Of a DNA stretch of 64,000 bases, positions 34,279 to 42,261 are shown piece after piece. How positions within the stretch are numbered: the stretch's first letter is position 1; each line of letters opens with the position of its first letter. The position numbers and the translations under genes were made by a program. A model generated the notes under the pieces. It made no database searches. It saw nothing but the letters and a program-made list of their open reading frames with translations, and was not told where the DNA came from. The stretch is from an uncultured Eubacteriales bacterium (GTDB lineage Bacteria > Bacillota > Clostridia > Christensenellales > DTU072), in assembly GCA_949292905.1 (NCBI GenBank), contig CASFAV010000009.1, positions 62,001 through 126,000 of the forward strand, given 5' to 3'.

Positions 34279-34351
34279 CGAATAGGGTAATCCCTCCATA
34301 GATTTAGTCGCTCGCGGCTCAGACTATAAACGAGCCGTAAGGAGGCTCAAT

Positions 34352-35452
34352 ATGAAAAAAGTAATAATAACCGTCGTAGTCATAGCGTTGCTCGCTTCGA
34401 TCTGCGTTTTCACTCTTACCGGGTGCAGTAAACTCAACGAGTGGAAGGATAAGTTTATCGAGCTTATCAATCCGGAAGACGGATCCTCGAACGAAACCGA
34501 AGAGGGCGCTTTCACCGTGATCGTTGATGAAAAGCAAAACGAAGCCGTTGTTCAAGAGGGTAACGGTGTGATCTTGGAAGTGGTTCGTTTGTCAAGCAAT
34601 GACGGATCTTCGGTAAGTAGTTATCAATTAACGGCTACTATCCGACCGGAAGAGTTAAATGTTTTCGATATTTCTTGGTCTATGGAATTTGAAGACGGAT
34701 CTACTGAAAATATAGAAAATTATTTAAGCTTAACGTATAATGATGAACTAAAGCATCAAGTAAATATAAATTTAATAAATAGAGCTAATAAAGCAATATT
34801 TCTCAAGGCGTTAGTTGAGGAATTAAATATTAGCGCTACTTGTAAAGTTGATTTTATGCAAGTACCAAGTTCGGCGAAAATAAGCTTTAAAGATACTGCA
34901 GATACTTATTATTTTGCAAGTTTGGGATATATCGAAAATTCATATATAAACGGAATAGTTTCGCCTTATGACGTATACAAAACTTATGACTCTCGTGGTT
35001 TAGGTCAATATCTGGATAATGCTATTAAATTTGAATTTGTTAATAATTCGGATAGTGGTACTGTTCCATATGAGTTTAGTAATATTTATATGCGTGCCAG
35101 TGATTCGTTTAAGACAGCTTTACTTAATAGAAATCCTTCAAGTGGCGAAAGCAATTATGAATCTATTTTAATCGGTAGCAAAGCTGATTTAAGCGATTTT
35201 TCTTATACAGCGTTTGATCAAATATTTGTATTTTTATTGGGTTCTACGCGCGCTAATTTAACGCCTCCTGATCAAATATTGATTTCGTCGATATATAAAT
35301 TGGAGCAGGCTATCGGAGATTGCGCAGATGATCAATATCATATAGAGTTTTATGACGATACCGGTTTAATAAGTATTAAATGCAAATTTGGTGCTCCTCA
35401 AGTTGCCGGTGACTTAATAGATATTCAAATGCCGCAGAATGTGGTGATGTAA
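34352..35452 (+). CDS. Prophage lipoprotein
   Basis: 366 residues. Signal peptide with lipobox LTGC (Cys at about residue 25), so it would be anchored to the outer face of the membrane by a lipid. The rest is a soluble, Ser/Asn/Tyr-rich, beta-type domain with no recognised family. Codons become AT-rich after residue 100. The ribosome site GGAGG lies in a small hairpin GAGCC/GGCTC that could limit translation. Candidate minor virion or exclusion protein; the latter suits a lipoprotein of a resident prophage. Confidence 0.65.
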   Translation: MKKVIITVVVIALLASICVFTLTGCSKLNEWKDKFIELINPEDGSSNETEEGAFTVIVDEKQNEAVVQEGNGVILEVVRLSSNDGSSVSSYQLTATIRPEELNVFDISWSMEFEDGSTENIENYLSLTYNDELKHQVNINLINRANKAIFLKALVEELNISATCKVDFMQVPSSAKISFKDTADTYYFASLGYIENSYINGIVSPYDVYKTYDSRGLGQYLDNAIKFEFVNNSDSGTVPYEFSNIYMRASDSFKTALLNRNPSSGESNYESILIGSKADLSDFSYTAFDQIFVFLLGSTRANLTPPDQILISSIYKLEQAIGDCADDQYHIEFYDDTGLISIKCKFGAPQVAGDLIDIQMPQNVVM

Positions 35453-35453
35453 T

Positions 35454-36029
35454 ATGAAAAAAGTATTAAAAATAATAGCGCTTGTCTTGTTACTGGCGCT
35501 TTCGGTAGGCTTCATAACCGTAATGGTCAAGACAGATTTCTTCAGAAATTTCGAAGCGGTGGAAATACCAATTCCATCGCTTCCGGGTATCGTTAAAGAT
35601 CCGTATCTCGAAGTAGGCGGCGAGAAGTATACGTCCGGCGTTACGGAGCTTCCGGAAGGTCAAGTTCGTATCGACGTAAAAGAGACGGATACGTTCACGG
35701 TCAATATCGTTCCGTCCGGAAAGTCCTTCGATTTTCGCCACAATGGCGCTCTGACTAAGTTCCCGTACGGGCTAGAAGCCGATTGGAACGCGATCTTTAA
35801 GCTCGAAGTAGGAGAGGGGTATTTCAACTTCGACAATTCGAAGCAGATGATGTACGTTCTCGAGTGTATATTCCCGGGCGAGGAGATAACGGAGCTCAAC
35901 GGCTTCGAGAGTTCCGCAGCTTATTTCAATATCGAGGTAAAAGCCGGGGACGATACTTTGATCGTGCCTTTGTCCGGATTCTACGGATATATGAAGATAG
36001 AACTTTCGGACGAATATATCGTTTTTTGA
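35454..36029 (+). CDS. Signal-anchored extracytoplasmic protein
   Basis: 191 residues, one base after the lipoprotein gene. A positively charged start and one hydrophobic helix (about 7-28) precede an extracytoplasmic beta-rich domain. It lies in the structural block between the lipoprotein and the adsorption-like protein, so a virion-assembly or minor coat role is plausible. No family recognised. Confidence 0.55.
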   Translation: MKKVLKIIALVLLLALSVGFITVMVKTDFFRNFEAVEIPIPSLPGIVKDPYLEVGGEKYTSGVTELPEGQVRIDVKETDTFTVNIVPSGKSFDFRHNGALTKFPYGLEADWNAIFKLEVGEGYFNFDNSKQMMYVLECIFPGEEITELNGFESSAAYFNIEVKAGDDTLIVPLSGFYGYMKIELSDEYIVF

Positions 36030-36039
36030 TAGGTGGATA

Positions 36040-38061
36040 ATGAGTAAACGGATAGTTCTTTTGACGATTTTAAGTATATCGATATTTCTTGTTTGTATTA
36101 CCGGCAGTGTTTCGGTAGCGTATGCGGATCCCGAACTTGAATTCGATAAGACGTATGTGCTTGACGATCTCGAAGGCAGCGCCGTAGACGGGGTTCCGTT
36201 TAACGTTGCCGATTATCCGTATGACAAAAACGGTGATGTTGAAATATTAGGGTTCGCGGAATACGGATACTCGGCGTATTCCAATATGCAGGAAAATTTC
36301 GGTCTTTATATATACCTGTATAATCCGGCGCTTTTGGATATTTCGGATTCGAGTTGTAAGATCCAGATCGGGGTCGGATTAAGTAATGCTGCGGATTATA
36401 ACAAGTATTATCTTAAGATCTTGTCGAAATCTACGGGAACCGAGGCTAATCGGTTTATTAAAATGAAAGTGTTGAACGCCGATCAGCTGCTTTCGAGTCT
36501 GGATTCGGCAGAGCGAAGATATTACGTTTCCGGCATTGAAATTCTGTGCTACGGTTCCTCCGATATAATTGAATATAATGTAGGAAAACAGTTTAATTTC
36601 AGCGGTTTTTCCAAAGGTTACGGCTCAGATTCGAGTGCAGAAAGCACGCTTACACAATCGAGTTCCGATTTGGAATCTATAGAAATAACCGGGCTTTTGG
36701 ACAGGCAGACTGTGTACCGGGACAATATAACGAATTCTTCCGTTACCAGTCATAACCAGGTAAACGGAGTTTATTTCGGTTTGGATCAGGATTTGATTAA
36801 AAAATATGGGCTTTTGCAGAGGATCAAAGCCGAATGGTACGAATATCGAACTTCTCCGATTTTAGTTGTAGACAATCAGGAAGTTTATAATGCTTTATAT
36901 AAATATAGAGGTATAAATATCGGGGAATATAATGATAATGTTCCGTATGGTGTTTCTGTAGGTAATTACGTAGAAACTTTTCCTATTCTTTATGGTGGAA
37001 TAACGTACGATAAAACTAGGTATATTTACGATTTATCCTATAATATTAGGCTTGGTGAATATACTTTTGTTCGTGAATATAATTCTAATAGTGTTTTGAA
37101 TAAGCTGCCTTGGGTCATTTATGGTGATAATATCGTAAATAATTATCGTGTTTCCGAAGAAGCGTTAAAGGCTTATAAAACCGATTATGAAAATATATAT
37201 TCTTCTACGTTAGTTACGGACGGAACGGTTCGATACAGTTCGGACCTTTTTAATACTGATGTAGGTGCAGGTAGAACGGCAGGGTATAACGTTTACGACT
37301 TTGACGCCAATGCCGATGCATTCGATTTTACCGATTATGGTATAGATACTTCTACATATTCAGGTTGGCAAAAATTCAAAGCATTTTTCGGGTGGACGCC
37401 CGAGACGGAATCGGTTTTGCAAAATAAAAGTCCTATTGAAATTATCGATAGCGAAAAATTACGTGAATTATCTATTTTGGAGAATGCCGACTTTGCTCGG
37501 GAAATGCTGATTGACGAGTATGAAGTTGATAAATTTAAGTCATATTGTAATTCCGAAATCGCTGCAGGGCGTGTGGTCGTACATTTTAGGTTTGCTTGTA
37601 CCGAATATTATACTAAATTTGCAAATATAACGACTGATGATAATACTACTAGGCGTAGCGTTGATAATACTAGTGCTTTTTTCGCCGAAGAAAATGTTTT
37701 TTTAAATTTTGACGTAATAAGTTTGACTTTTAGGAACGATAACGGCGCTTATAGGATTATACCCGTAATAAACGATCCCATCGATATAATTTCCGGAATA
37801 GTGGGGCCTGTTGAGCCGCCGACAATGGGCGAAGAGGTTTCCGTTTGGTGGCAAGAAATGATGGAAAAAGTAAAAGATTTTTTCGGCGGCGCCGGCGATG
37901 AGGTATTGAGAATACTCGGTATTCTTGTTGGTATCGTGTTTGTGATAGGGGTTATAGCTATCGTCGTTAAGATATTCGGATTGTTCGGTTCAAGATCCAA
38001 AACGATTGTTAAGATAGATCCTTCTACGTATCGTTATAAAAAGGGAAGTAAACATGGCTAA
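36040..38061 (+). CDS. Large adsorption-protein-like gene (pIII analog candidate)
   Basis: 673 residues. Cleavable signal peptide (1-30, ending VAYADPE), a long extracytoplasmic Tyr/Asn/Asp-rich region, and one C-terminal membrane helix (about 625-650) before a basic tail (GSRSKTIVKIDPSTYRYKK). Signal peptide + large ectodomain + C-terminal anchor, placed upstream of the Zot-like ATPase, is the layout of filamentous-phage adsorption proteins such as pIII. No sequence family was recognised, and it lacks the Gly-rich linkers of M13 pIII. Codons from about residue 290 to 590 are AT-rich compared with the ends, suggesting a swapped receptor-binding region. Confidence 0.6.
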   Translation: MSKRIVLLTILSISIFLVCITGSVSVAYADPELEFDKTYVLDDLEGSAVDGVPFNVADYPYDKNGDVEILGFAEYGYSAYSNMQENFGLYIYLYNPALLDISDSSCKIQIGVGLSNAADYNKYYLKILSKSTGTEANRFIKMKVLNADQLLSSLDSAERRYYVSGIEILCYGSSDIIEYNVGKQFNFSGFSKGYGSDSSAESTLTQSSSDLESIEITGLLDRQTVYRDNITNSSVTSHNQVNGVYFGLDQDLIKKYGLLQRIKAEWYEYRTSPILVVDNQEVYNALYKYRGINIGEYNDNVPYGVSVGNYVETFPILYGGITYDKTRYIYDLSYNIRLGEYTFVREYNSNSVLNKLPWVIYGDNIVNNYRVSEEALKAYKTDYENIYSSTLVTDGTVRYSSDLFNTDVGAGRTAGYNVYDFDANADAFDFTDYGIDTSTYSGWQKFKAFFGWTPETESVLQNKSPIEIIDSEKLRELSILENADFAREMLIDEYEVDKFKSYCNSEIAAGRVVVHFRFACTEYYTKFANITTDDNTTRRSVDNTSAFFAEENVFLNFDVISLTFRNDNGAYRIIPVINDPIDIISGIVGPVEPPTMGEEVSVWWQEMMEKVKDFFGGAGDEVLRILGILVGIVFVIGVIAIVVKIFGLFGSRSKTIVKIDPSTYRYKKGSKHG

Positions 38062-38352
38062 AAAGGCAAGACGTGTCGAGGCGCCTTATCCGCACTTCAG
38101 ACATTATAAAAAATCCGGGCATCCCGCGCTTATCGTCGGTGAACAAAAAAGAGAAGGCGAAAAGGACGAATATAAGTTCAGAAAGGTAATGCATTCAGAG
38201 AAAGACGCGGTGGTAGGAAAAATGAAAAGGTTTATCCTAATCCCGATCCACAAGATAAAAAACCAATGTGGATAGGAAAACGTATTCGGCATGATGAGAA
38301 AAAGTATTTTTCGGAAAGGCCGTTACCTTGGAAATATAAAAAGAAAAAGTAG
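38054..38352 (+). pseudogene. Frameshifted small basic protein gene
   Basis: The frame from ATG 38054 (MAKKARRVEAPYPHF...) reads 74 codons to a stop at 38275. Slipping back one base in the A5 run at about 38218-38222 restores a conserved continuation, NEKVYPNPDPQDKKP then IRHDEKKYFSERPLPWKYKK, which matches the C-terminus of the gene at 25831 and stops at TAG 38350. So one A has been lost, or the shift is made by slippage in the A-run. The start overlaps the preceding gene by 8 bases. The restored protein (about 99 residues) is compact and basic; the pattern HPALIVGE...RKVMHSEKD...NPDP recalls small PemK/ToxN-type RNA-cleaving toxins, but only weakly. Confidence 0.6.
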
Positions 38353-38406
38353 CGCCCACAAGAAGCCGTTACCTTCTCGCATTATGGCAATTTAATGCCG
38401 CGCTAC
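38344..38406 (-). ncRNA. Structured small RNA family C, copy C3
   Basis: Minus-strand promoter TTGACT (38436-38441), 17 bases, TATACT (38413-38418). Closing stem GTAGCGC/GCGCTAC (38400-38406 with 38349-38355) followed by TTTTTCTTTTT. Inside as in C2. It lies antisense just after the frameshifted gene, as C1 does after its homolog at 25831, so the protein and RNA appear to be a linked pair. Confidence 0.7.
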
Positions 38407-38458
38407 ATTAAAAGTATATGCTCGATAAATAGAAAAGTCAAGCATGAGGAATATGAAA

Positions 38459-39232
38459 ATGAATAAAGACTTAAAAAAATCATCAAGCAAGTTAAATATG
38501 ACGATAATGGTCGTTACGTTAATAATTTGTATTTTAATGACGGGTAGTTTCGTTGTATTAATTTATTCCAACAACTCGGCAAGCGGATCTGATTCCGACG
38601 GTAATAGTACGGGTGACGATGATACTATGAATCAATTTATATATCCGGATACGGCATCTTATAAATTGAATACATCTGTCGATTGGGGAGAATCTTCTTA
38701 CGTTATCCCTGATCGTAATTATGAGAAATTCGGGTGGAAAATATACGAATATAATAACGAATCTGAATATGCTGAACTGAAGGATATGTATATCTACGGC
38801 AATACTTCAGAATGGATCAATTGTGGGGAATATCTGCAATATTTTGTTGTTTCGGGGTCTTGTTATTATAAATTTTATGATGACGATGATAAAACATTTA
38901 GATATTATCCCGTAACTATTTCATCATCTTTATACGATGACATGTCTCATGTAACAGATCAAAAAATGTATAACATGATTTCGAATTGTCTTGTTGAATA
39001 TAAGGTCGAAAACGGTTATAAATACTTGCGGCCCAAATCGATAAATTCTAATCATAATTGTGCCATTATTCGTGGTTTTTTAGGACAAGATTTTCCTCAA
39101 GAATTTAATGTTCCCGAGAATTTCGATTGGTGCGAGTTAGTTGTAGACTCTCTTCAATTTAGTGTTTTGGTTCAAATATATGAACCGAATAATTCTTACA
39201 GTTTATTAATAAAGGTAGGACAGTATGTGTAA
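38459..39232 (+). CDS. Signal-anchored prophage protein of unknown function
   Basis: 257 residues from ATG at 38459; GAGG at 38446-38449 favours this over ATGs at 38444 and 38453. One N-terminal helix (about 12-38), then an Asp/Ser/Gly linker and an extracytoplasmic Tyr/Asn-rich domain. AT-rich. Overlaps the next gene by 8 bases. No family recognised. Confidence 0.55.
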   Translation: MNKDLKKSSSKLNMTIMVVTLIICILMTGSFVVLIYSNNSASGSDSDGNSTGDDDTMNQFIYPDTASYKLNTSVDWGESSYVIPDRNYEKFGWKIYEYNNESEYAELKDMYIYGNTSEWINCGEYLQYFVVSGSCYYKFYDDDDKTFRYYPVTISSSLYDDMSHVTDQKMYNMISNCLVEYKVENGYKYLRPKSINSNHNCAIIRGFLGQDFPQEFNVPENFDWCELVVDSLQFSVLVQIYEPNNSYSLLIKVGQYV

Positions 39233-39440
39233 AAAGAAAGAATTAACCGCAAGTGAGAAAAAGGCTAAAGAGATCCGTCGCAAAGAAAGGAGATCCTCTT
39301 TCGAAAACTATCTTGCCGTAAAGCAAACGATAGGGACTATCTTCGGTGCTATCGGGATAATTTTAACCCTTGCCGGCGTAGGCTTCCTCTTTTGGTTCCT
39401 TTATACGATCACCGAAGGTCTGAAAGGCTGCGGAATGTGA
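39225..39440 (+). CDS. Small single-span membrane protein of the morphogenesis block
   Basis: 71 residues. A strongly basic N-terminal half (KKKELTASEKKAKEIRRKER), then one Gly-rich membrane helix (about 40-63). Basic side plus helix is the reverse-half layout of a filamentous coat protein and could bind the DNA core. Overlaps its upstream neighbour; one base separates it from the mini-gene at 39442. Confidence 0.55.
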   Translation: MCKKKELTASEKKAKEIRRKERRSSFENYLAVKQTIGTIFGAIGIILTLAGVGFLFWFLYTITEGLKGCGM

Positions 39441-39441
39441 T

Positions 39442-39534
39442 ATGAAAAGTGTTAAGCGCGCGCTATTTGTTACGGTCCTTGTGCTGATAGCCTTGACGGT
39501 AGGGTACTTTGTGTACGTCGGTAGTCTGATATGA
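39442..39534 (+). CDS. 30-residue hydrophobic mini-protein upstream of the Zot-like gene
   Basis: MKSVKRALFV then a continuous hydrophobic stretch ending GSLI; its TGA overlaps the Zot-like ATG (ATGA at 39531-39534). Length, single helix and position match the tiny pVII/pIX-type minor coat proteins of filamentous phages (about 32 residues). No strong ribosome site is visible, so translation would be coupled to the preceding gene. Confidence 0.55.
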   Translation: MKSVKRALFVTVLVLIALTVGYFVYVGSLI

Positions 39535-41732
39535 GTGGTCTATTCGGAAAAATCAGAAATATAAATCATCGTCATTACATATGTGTAGGTCTAACGCTTG
39601 CGTTTATATGTCTTGGCATATTCGTATACACGACGTCGCTTGAAAGACTTGTCGAGAGCTTCAAAGATCTCGGAACTTCGTTCGTACGGTATTTCGCTTT
39701 TTTGTTTTCGATTGAGCTTCCGGATAACGTGGTAACGGTTACGCAGCCTTCGGGAGTGACATTTCCGGTAGAAAATAATTTTGAGCAGTTTCAATTCGAT
39801 TTCAAAACTTATTGGGCGCTTTTTGGGGATAAGGCTGTATTTATATCGTATTTGAAAAAGCTCTCGGGCGTTCTTTTCTATGCGATCGTTTTTATCGAAT
39901 TGATTTTAGTTTTGTCCTTCGGTTTAAAGCTTGTTCTTTCTCAATGTTTCTACAAAACTAATAATAAATATAATATAGATACAAAGCCTCTTATGTTTTA
40001 TAAGAGGCTTCGGGGTGCAGTAATTATTCCCATCAGAGATTATATTCGATCTTTCAAAGAGTTTTTATCTGTTAATCGCATTTATAGAGGCTTGTGGCTG
40101 ACGATATGGCTTATTAATCTCAATATTTTATCGATAGTAGTAAGCTTCTTTGCTTATGTATTATATTTTAGCGTAAGCTTCGGAATAGGCGAATTGCCAT
40201 TCCAGTTATATAAATTGTATTTAGATCTTACGCTTATGTTTAACGGGTTACCGTGGTATGTTTGGGTAGTTATATTTACCGTTATTTTCGACCTTTGGAG
40301 AAAGGCAAGGGCTGATAAGCGGCTACGCGGCTTCGAGCATATAGATGAAGGGTTCTTAATGGAGAATCCGATTTGTTTAATGGTTAATGGCGAAATGGGC
40401 AAAGGAAAGACTACGCTTGCCGTAGATATGATGTTGTCGCAACGGATAATCTTCCGAGACAAAGCGAAAGAGATCCTCGATAACTGTGCTGCTATGTTTC
40501 CCAATTTTCCTTGGATAAATCTTGAGCTCGAGCTTCAATACTTCATAAATAACGGACATATTTTTAATCTCGCCGGAATTGAAAAATACATTGTCCGAAA
40601 GTGTCGGATCTATGATGAGATCTTAGAATACGGCGCCGTATATAAATGTATCAAACGTAATGCCGACCGCTTGATATTTATAGATTTTAACGCGCTTTAT
40701 TGGGGTTATAATATAGATCTTTACGGAATGACGTATAATAATCGTTTAAGCATTGTTCCGCTTCAGAGCGTTATTCGGCAGTACGCAGAAGCTTACTTTA
40801 TTTACATATGTCAAAATTATAGTTTATGCAATATTGCCGTTCGATCCGATGATATTATGTATGACGAAGGGAATTTTCCTTTATGGGATACTGATTTCTT
40901 TTCCCGTGATCCGGAAGACTCAGAGCAGTGGAGCCGGTATTCGAAGATTCTCGATCAGGATATGTTGCGGCTCGGAAAGCTTATCAAAAAAGATAATCCG
41001 CATGCCGGAAGTCTTGAATTCGGCATTATTCTTATGTCGGAGATCGGGAAAGAACGTCTTAATCAAGTTGAGCAGCAGGGGATCAAAAAGAACGCAGAGG
41101 AAACGAACCAACGTAACGACCTCTTTAATTATTATATTAAGATGTGTCGTCACCCTTCGACGATTAGCTATTTTCCGTTCTTCAGATTTTTTGCCGACGA
41201 GCAGCGAGCTCAGAGTCTCGGCGCCGATCTGCGCGAACTCTGCGCGCTTGTAGATATAGATTCAAAGGGCGAAAACAGAATAGCTATACCGTTTTTCACG
41301 CTCGAGGATATGATCTGCGATTTTGTCGTCAAAAAATACAACGCGATTTATACGAAGTACCGTTTTCATCGCGGCGACAATACTTTGTCGATGCATTTGA
41401 TAAAGGCGATAGGGACTGCCTTTAAAAGTTATCAGCTTCGCAGATATAACCGTTACGGTTTTAATCGAATGGTTTTGAATGTAGAGCAGGGCACGATGGA
41501 CGGCAAAGTCAAGTCTTATGTTTATTATCTTATGCCGAAAAAGATTTATTCGGATCGTTTTTGTACCGATTGTTATTCCGGTTATTTCCGTGAACGAGCT
41601 CTTCGGACCGGCGTTGGTATGAATGATTATCCCGAGTACGGATCCACGATGGCGACGGCTGAAGAGCTTAGAGCTCAGAATAGTTACTTTATTCGTACAA
41701 TTGAAGAAAATGTCAGGGGGGATAAAGAATGA
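39531..41732 (+). CDS. Zot/pI-like membrane ATPase of filamentous-phage assembly
   Basis: 733 residues. Four membrane helices in the N-terminal 265 residues (about 17-33, 112-134, 188-215, 245-262), then a cytoplasmic ATPase with Walker A GEMGKGKTT at about 287-295 and a hydrophobic strand FGIILMSEIGKE near 500 at the Walker B position. Zot/pI proteins drive extrusion of filamentous phage through the envelope. In Vibrio Zot and M13 pI the membrane helix follows the ATPase, so the N-terminal multi-helix form here is unusual. The family call is based on Walker A, membrane context and neighbouring genes. Confidence 0.7.
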   Translation: MSGLFGKIRNINHRHYICVGLTLAFICLGIFVYTTSLERLVESFKDLGTSFVRYFAFLFSIELPDNVVTVTQPSGVTFPVENNFEQFQFDFKTYWALFGDKAVFISYLKKLSGVLFYAIVFIELILVLSFGLKLVLSQCFYKTNNKYNIDTKPLMFYKRLRGAVIIPIRDYIRSFKEFLSVNRIYRGLWLTIWLINLNILSIVVSFFAYVLYFSVSFGIGELPFQLYKLYLDLTLMFNGLPWYVWVVIFTVIFDLWRKARADKRLRGFEHIDEGFLMENPICLMVNGEMGKGKTTLAVDMMLSQRIIFRDKAKEILDNCAAMFPNFPWINLELELQYFINNGHIFNLAGIEKYIVRKCRIYDEILEYGAVYKCIKRNADRLIFIDFNALYWGYNIDLYGMTYNNRLSIVPLQSVIRQYAEAYFIYICQNYSLCNIAVRSDDIMYDEGNFPLWDTDFFSRDPEDSEQWSRYSKILDQDMLRLGKLIKKDNPHAGSLEFGIILMSEIGKERLNQVEQQGIKKNAEETNQRNDLFNYYIKMCRHPSTISYFPFFRFFADEQRAQSLGADLRELCALVDIDSKGENRIAIPFFTLEDMICDFVVKKYNAIYTKYRFHRGDNTLSMHLIKAIGTAFKSYQLRRYNRYGFNRMVLNVEQGTMDGKVKSYVYYLMPKKIYSDRFCTDCYSGYFRERALRTGVGMNDYPEYGSTMATAEELRAQNSYFIRTIEENVRGDKE

Positions 41733-42211
41733 CGTTTACTTGGGATTGGCTGCTATCGAATTTAATATCGACAGGTATAACCGATTACTATCAGGTAAAC
41801 GTCTGCCTGAACCGAACGGATTTCTTATTGTACCGGTTGGGAAGAGGGCGCGGACCGATGGTGACGGAAGCTCATATCATTAAGCGAACGTCGCAGCATT
41901 GTTACCGCTTGATGTCGTTCGACTTCGATACTGTGAACTGCGTAAGCTTTCAAACGGTCAAAGCTTTGTGCGATCATGTGATAAGAGAGTACATTCCGCA
42001 TGAGTTCAGAAGAATAACTCCTGCGGAGTCTTTACGACGTCTGAGAGCGCGCCGAGAAAAGCGATCGGACGGATCCGGTCAGAAAATTATTCCGCTTGCC
42101 GGAGAAAAAATCGTTGAGAAAAATGCTTCCGCGCGGATAGAAATCGAGCGTGAATTCGAAATCGAGAGGACGTTTCACGCTCAAAAAAGAGGGCGAAAAG
42201 GTGTCCGATAA
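41729..42211 (+). CDS. Last prophage gene, unknown, translationally coupled to the Zot-like gene
   Basis: 160 residues; ATG overlaps the Zot-like stop (ATGA). No membrane span. The N-terminal half is mixed; the C-terminal 60 residues are very charged (RRLRARREKR, RIEIEREFEIER) and likely helical. It ends 22 bases before the dif-like site. No family recognised. Confidence 0.55.
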   Translation: MTFTWDWLLSNLISTGITDYYQVNVCLNRTDFLLYRLGRGRGPMVTEAHIIKRTSQHCYRLMSFDFDTVNCVSFQTVKALCDHVIREYIPHEFRRITPAESLRRLRARREKRSDGSGQKIIPLAGEKIVEKNASARIEIEREFEIERTFHAQKRGRKGVR

Positions 42212-42233
42212 TCGGGTCAATTCAGAAAACATT

Positions 42234-42261
42234 TATTCGCAAAACAACAGTTTTGCGAATA
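42234..42261. other. Perfect dif-like site (11-6-11) at the prophage right end
   Basis: Left arm TATTCGCAAAA, centre CAACAG, right arm the exact reverse complement TTTTGCGAATA. Two 11-bp arms around a 6-bp centre is the architecture of Xer recombination sites. The palindrome extends further to 42231-42264. Its arm sequence differs from known XerC/D dif sites, as would be expected for a lineage-specific XerS-like enzyme. Confidence 0.65.

Larger units (their letters stand above)
25368..42261. mobile_element. Inovirus-like prophage plus upstream satellite-like element, bounded by dif-like arms
   Basis: The arm TATTCGCAAAA occurs at 25368, 27791 and 42234. At 42234 it forms a perfect 11-6-11 palindrome; at 27791 the right half has one inserted base and one substitution; at 25368 only the left arm is kept. 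These three sites divide the island into 25.37-27.8 kb (small-RNA array, one small frame, no replication gene) and 27.8-42.26 kb (Rep, coat-like genes, adsorption-like protein, Zot-like ATPase). No other integrase lies inside. The order Rep, SSB-like, small membrane proteins, large signal-peptide/C-anchor protein, Zot is the gene order of filamentous phages. The tandem arrangement resembles the CTX phage/RS1 satellite layout. Identity as a phage is inferred. Confidence 0.75.
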
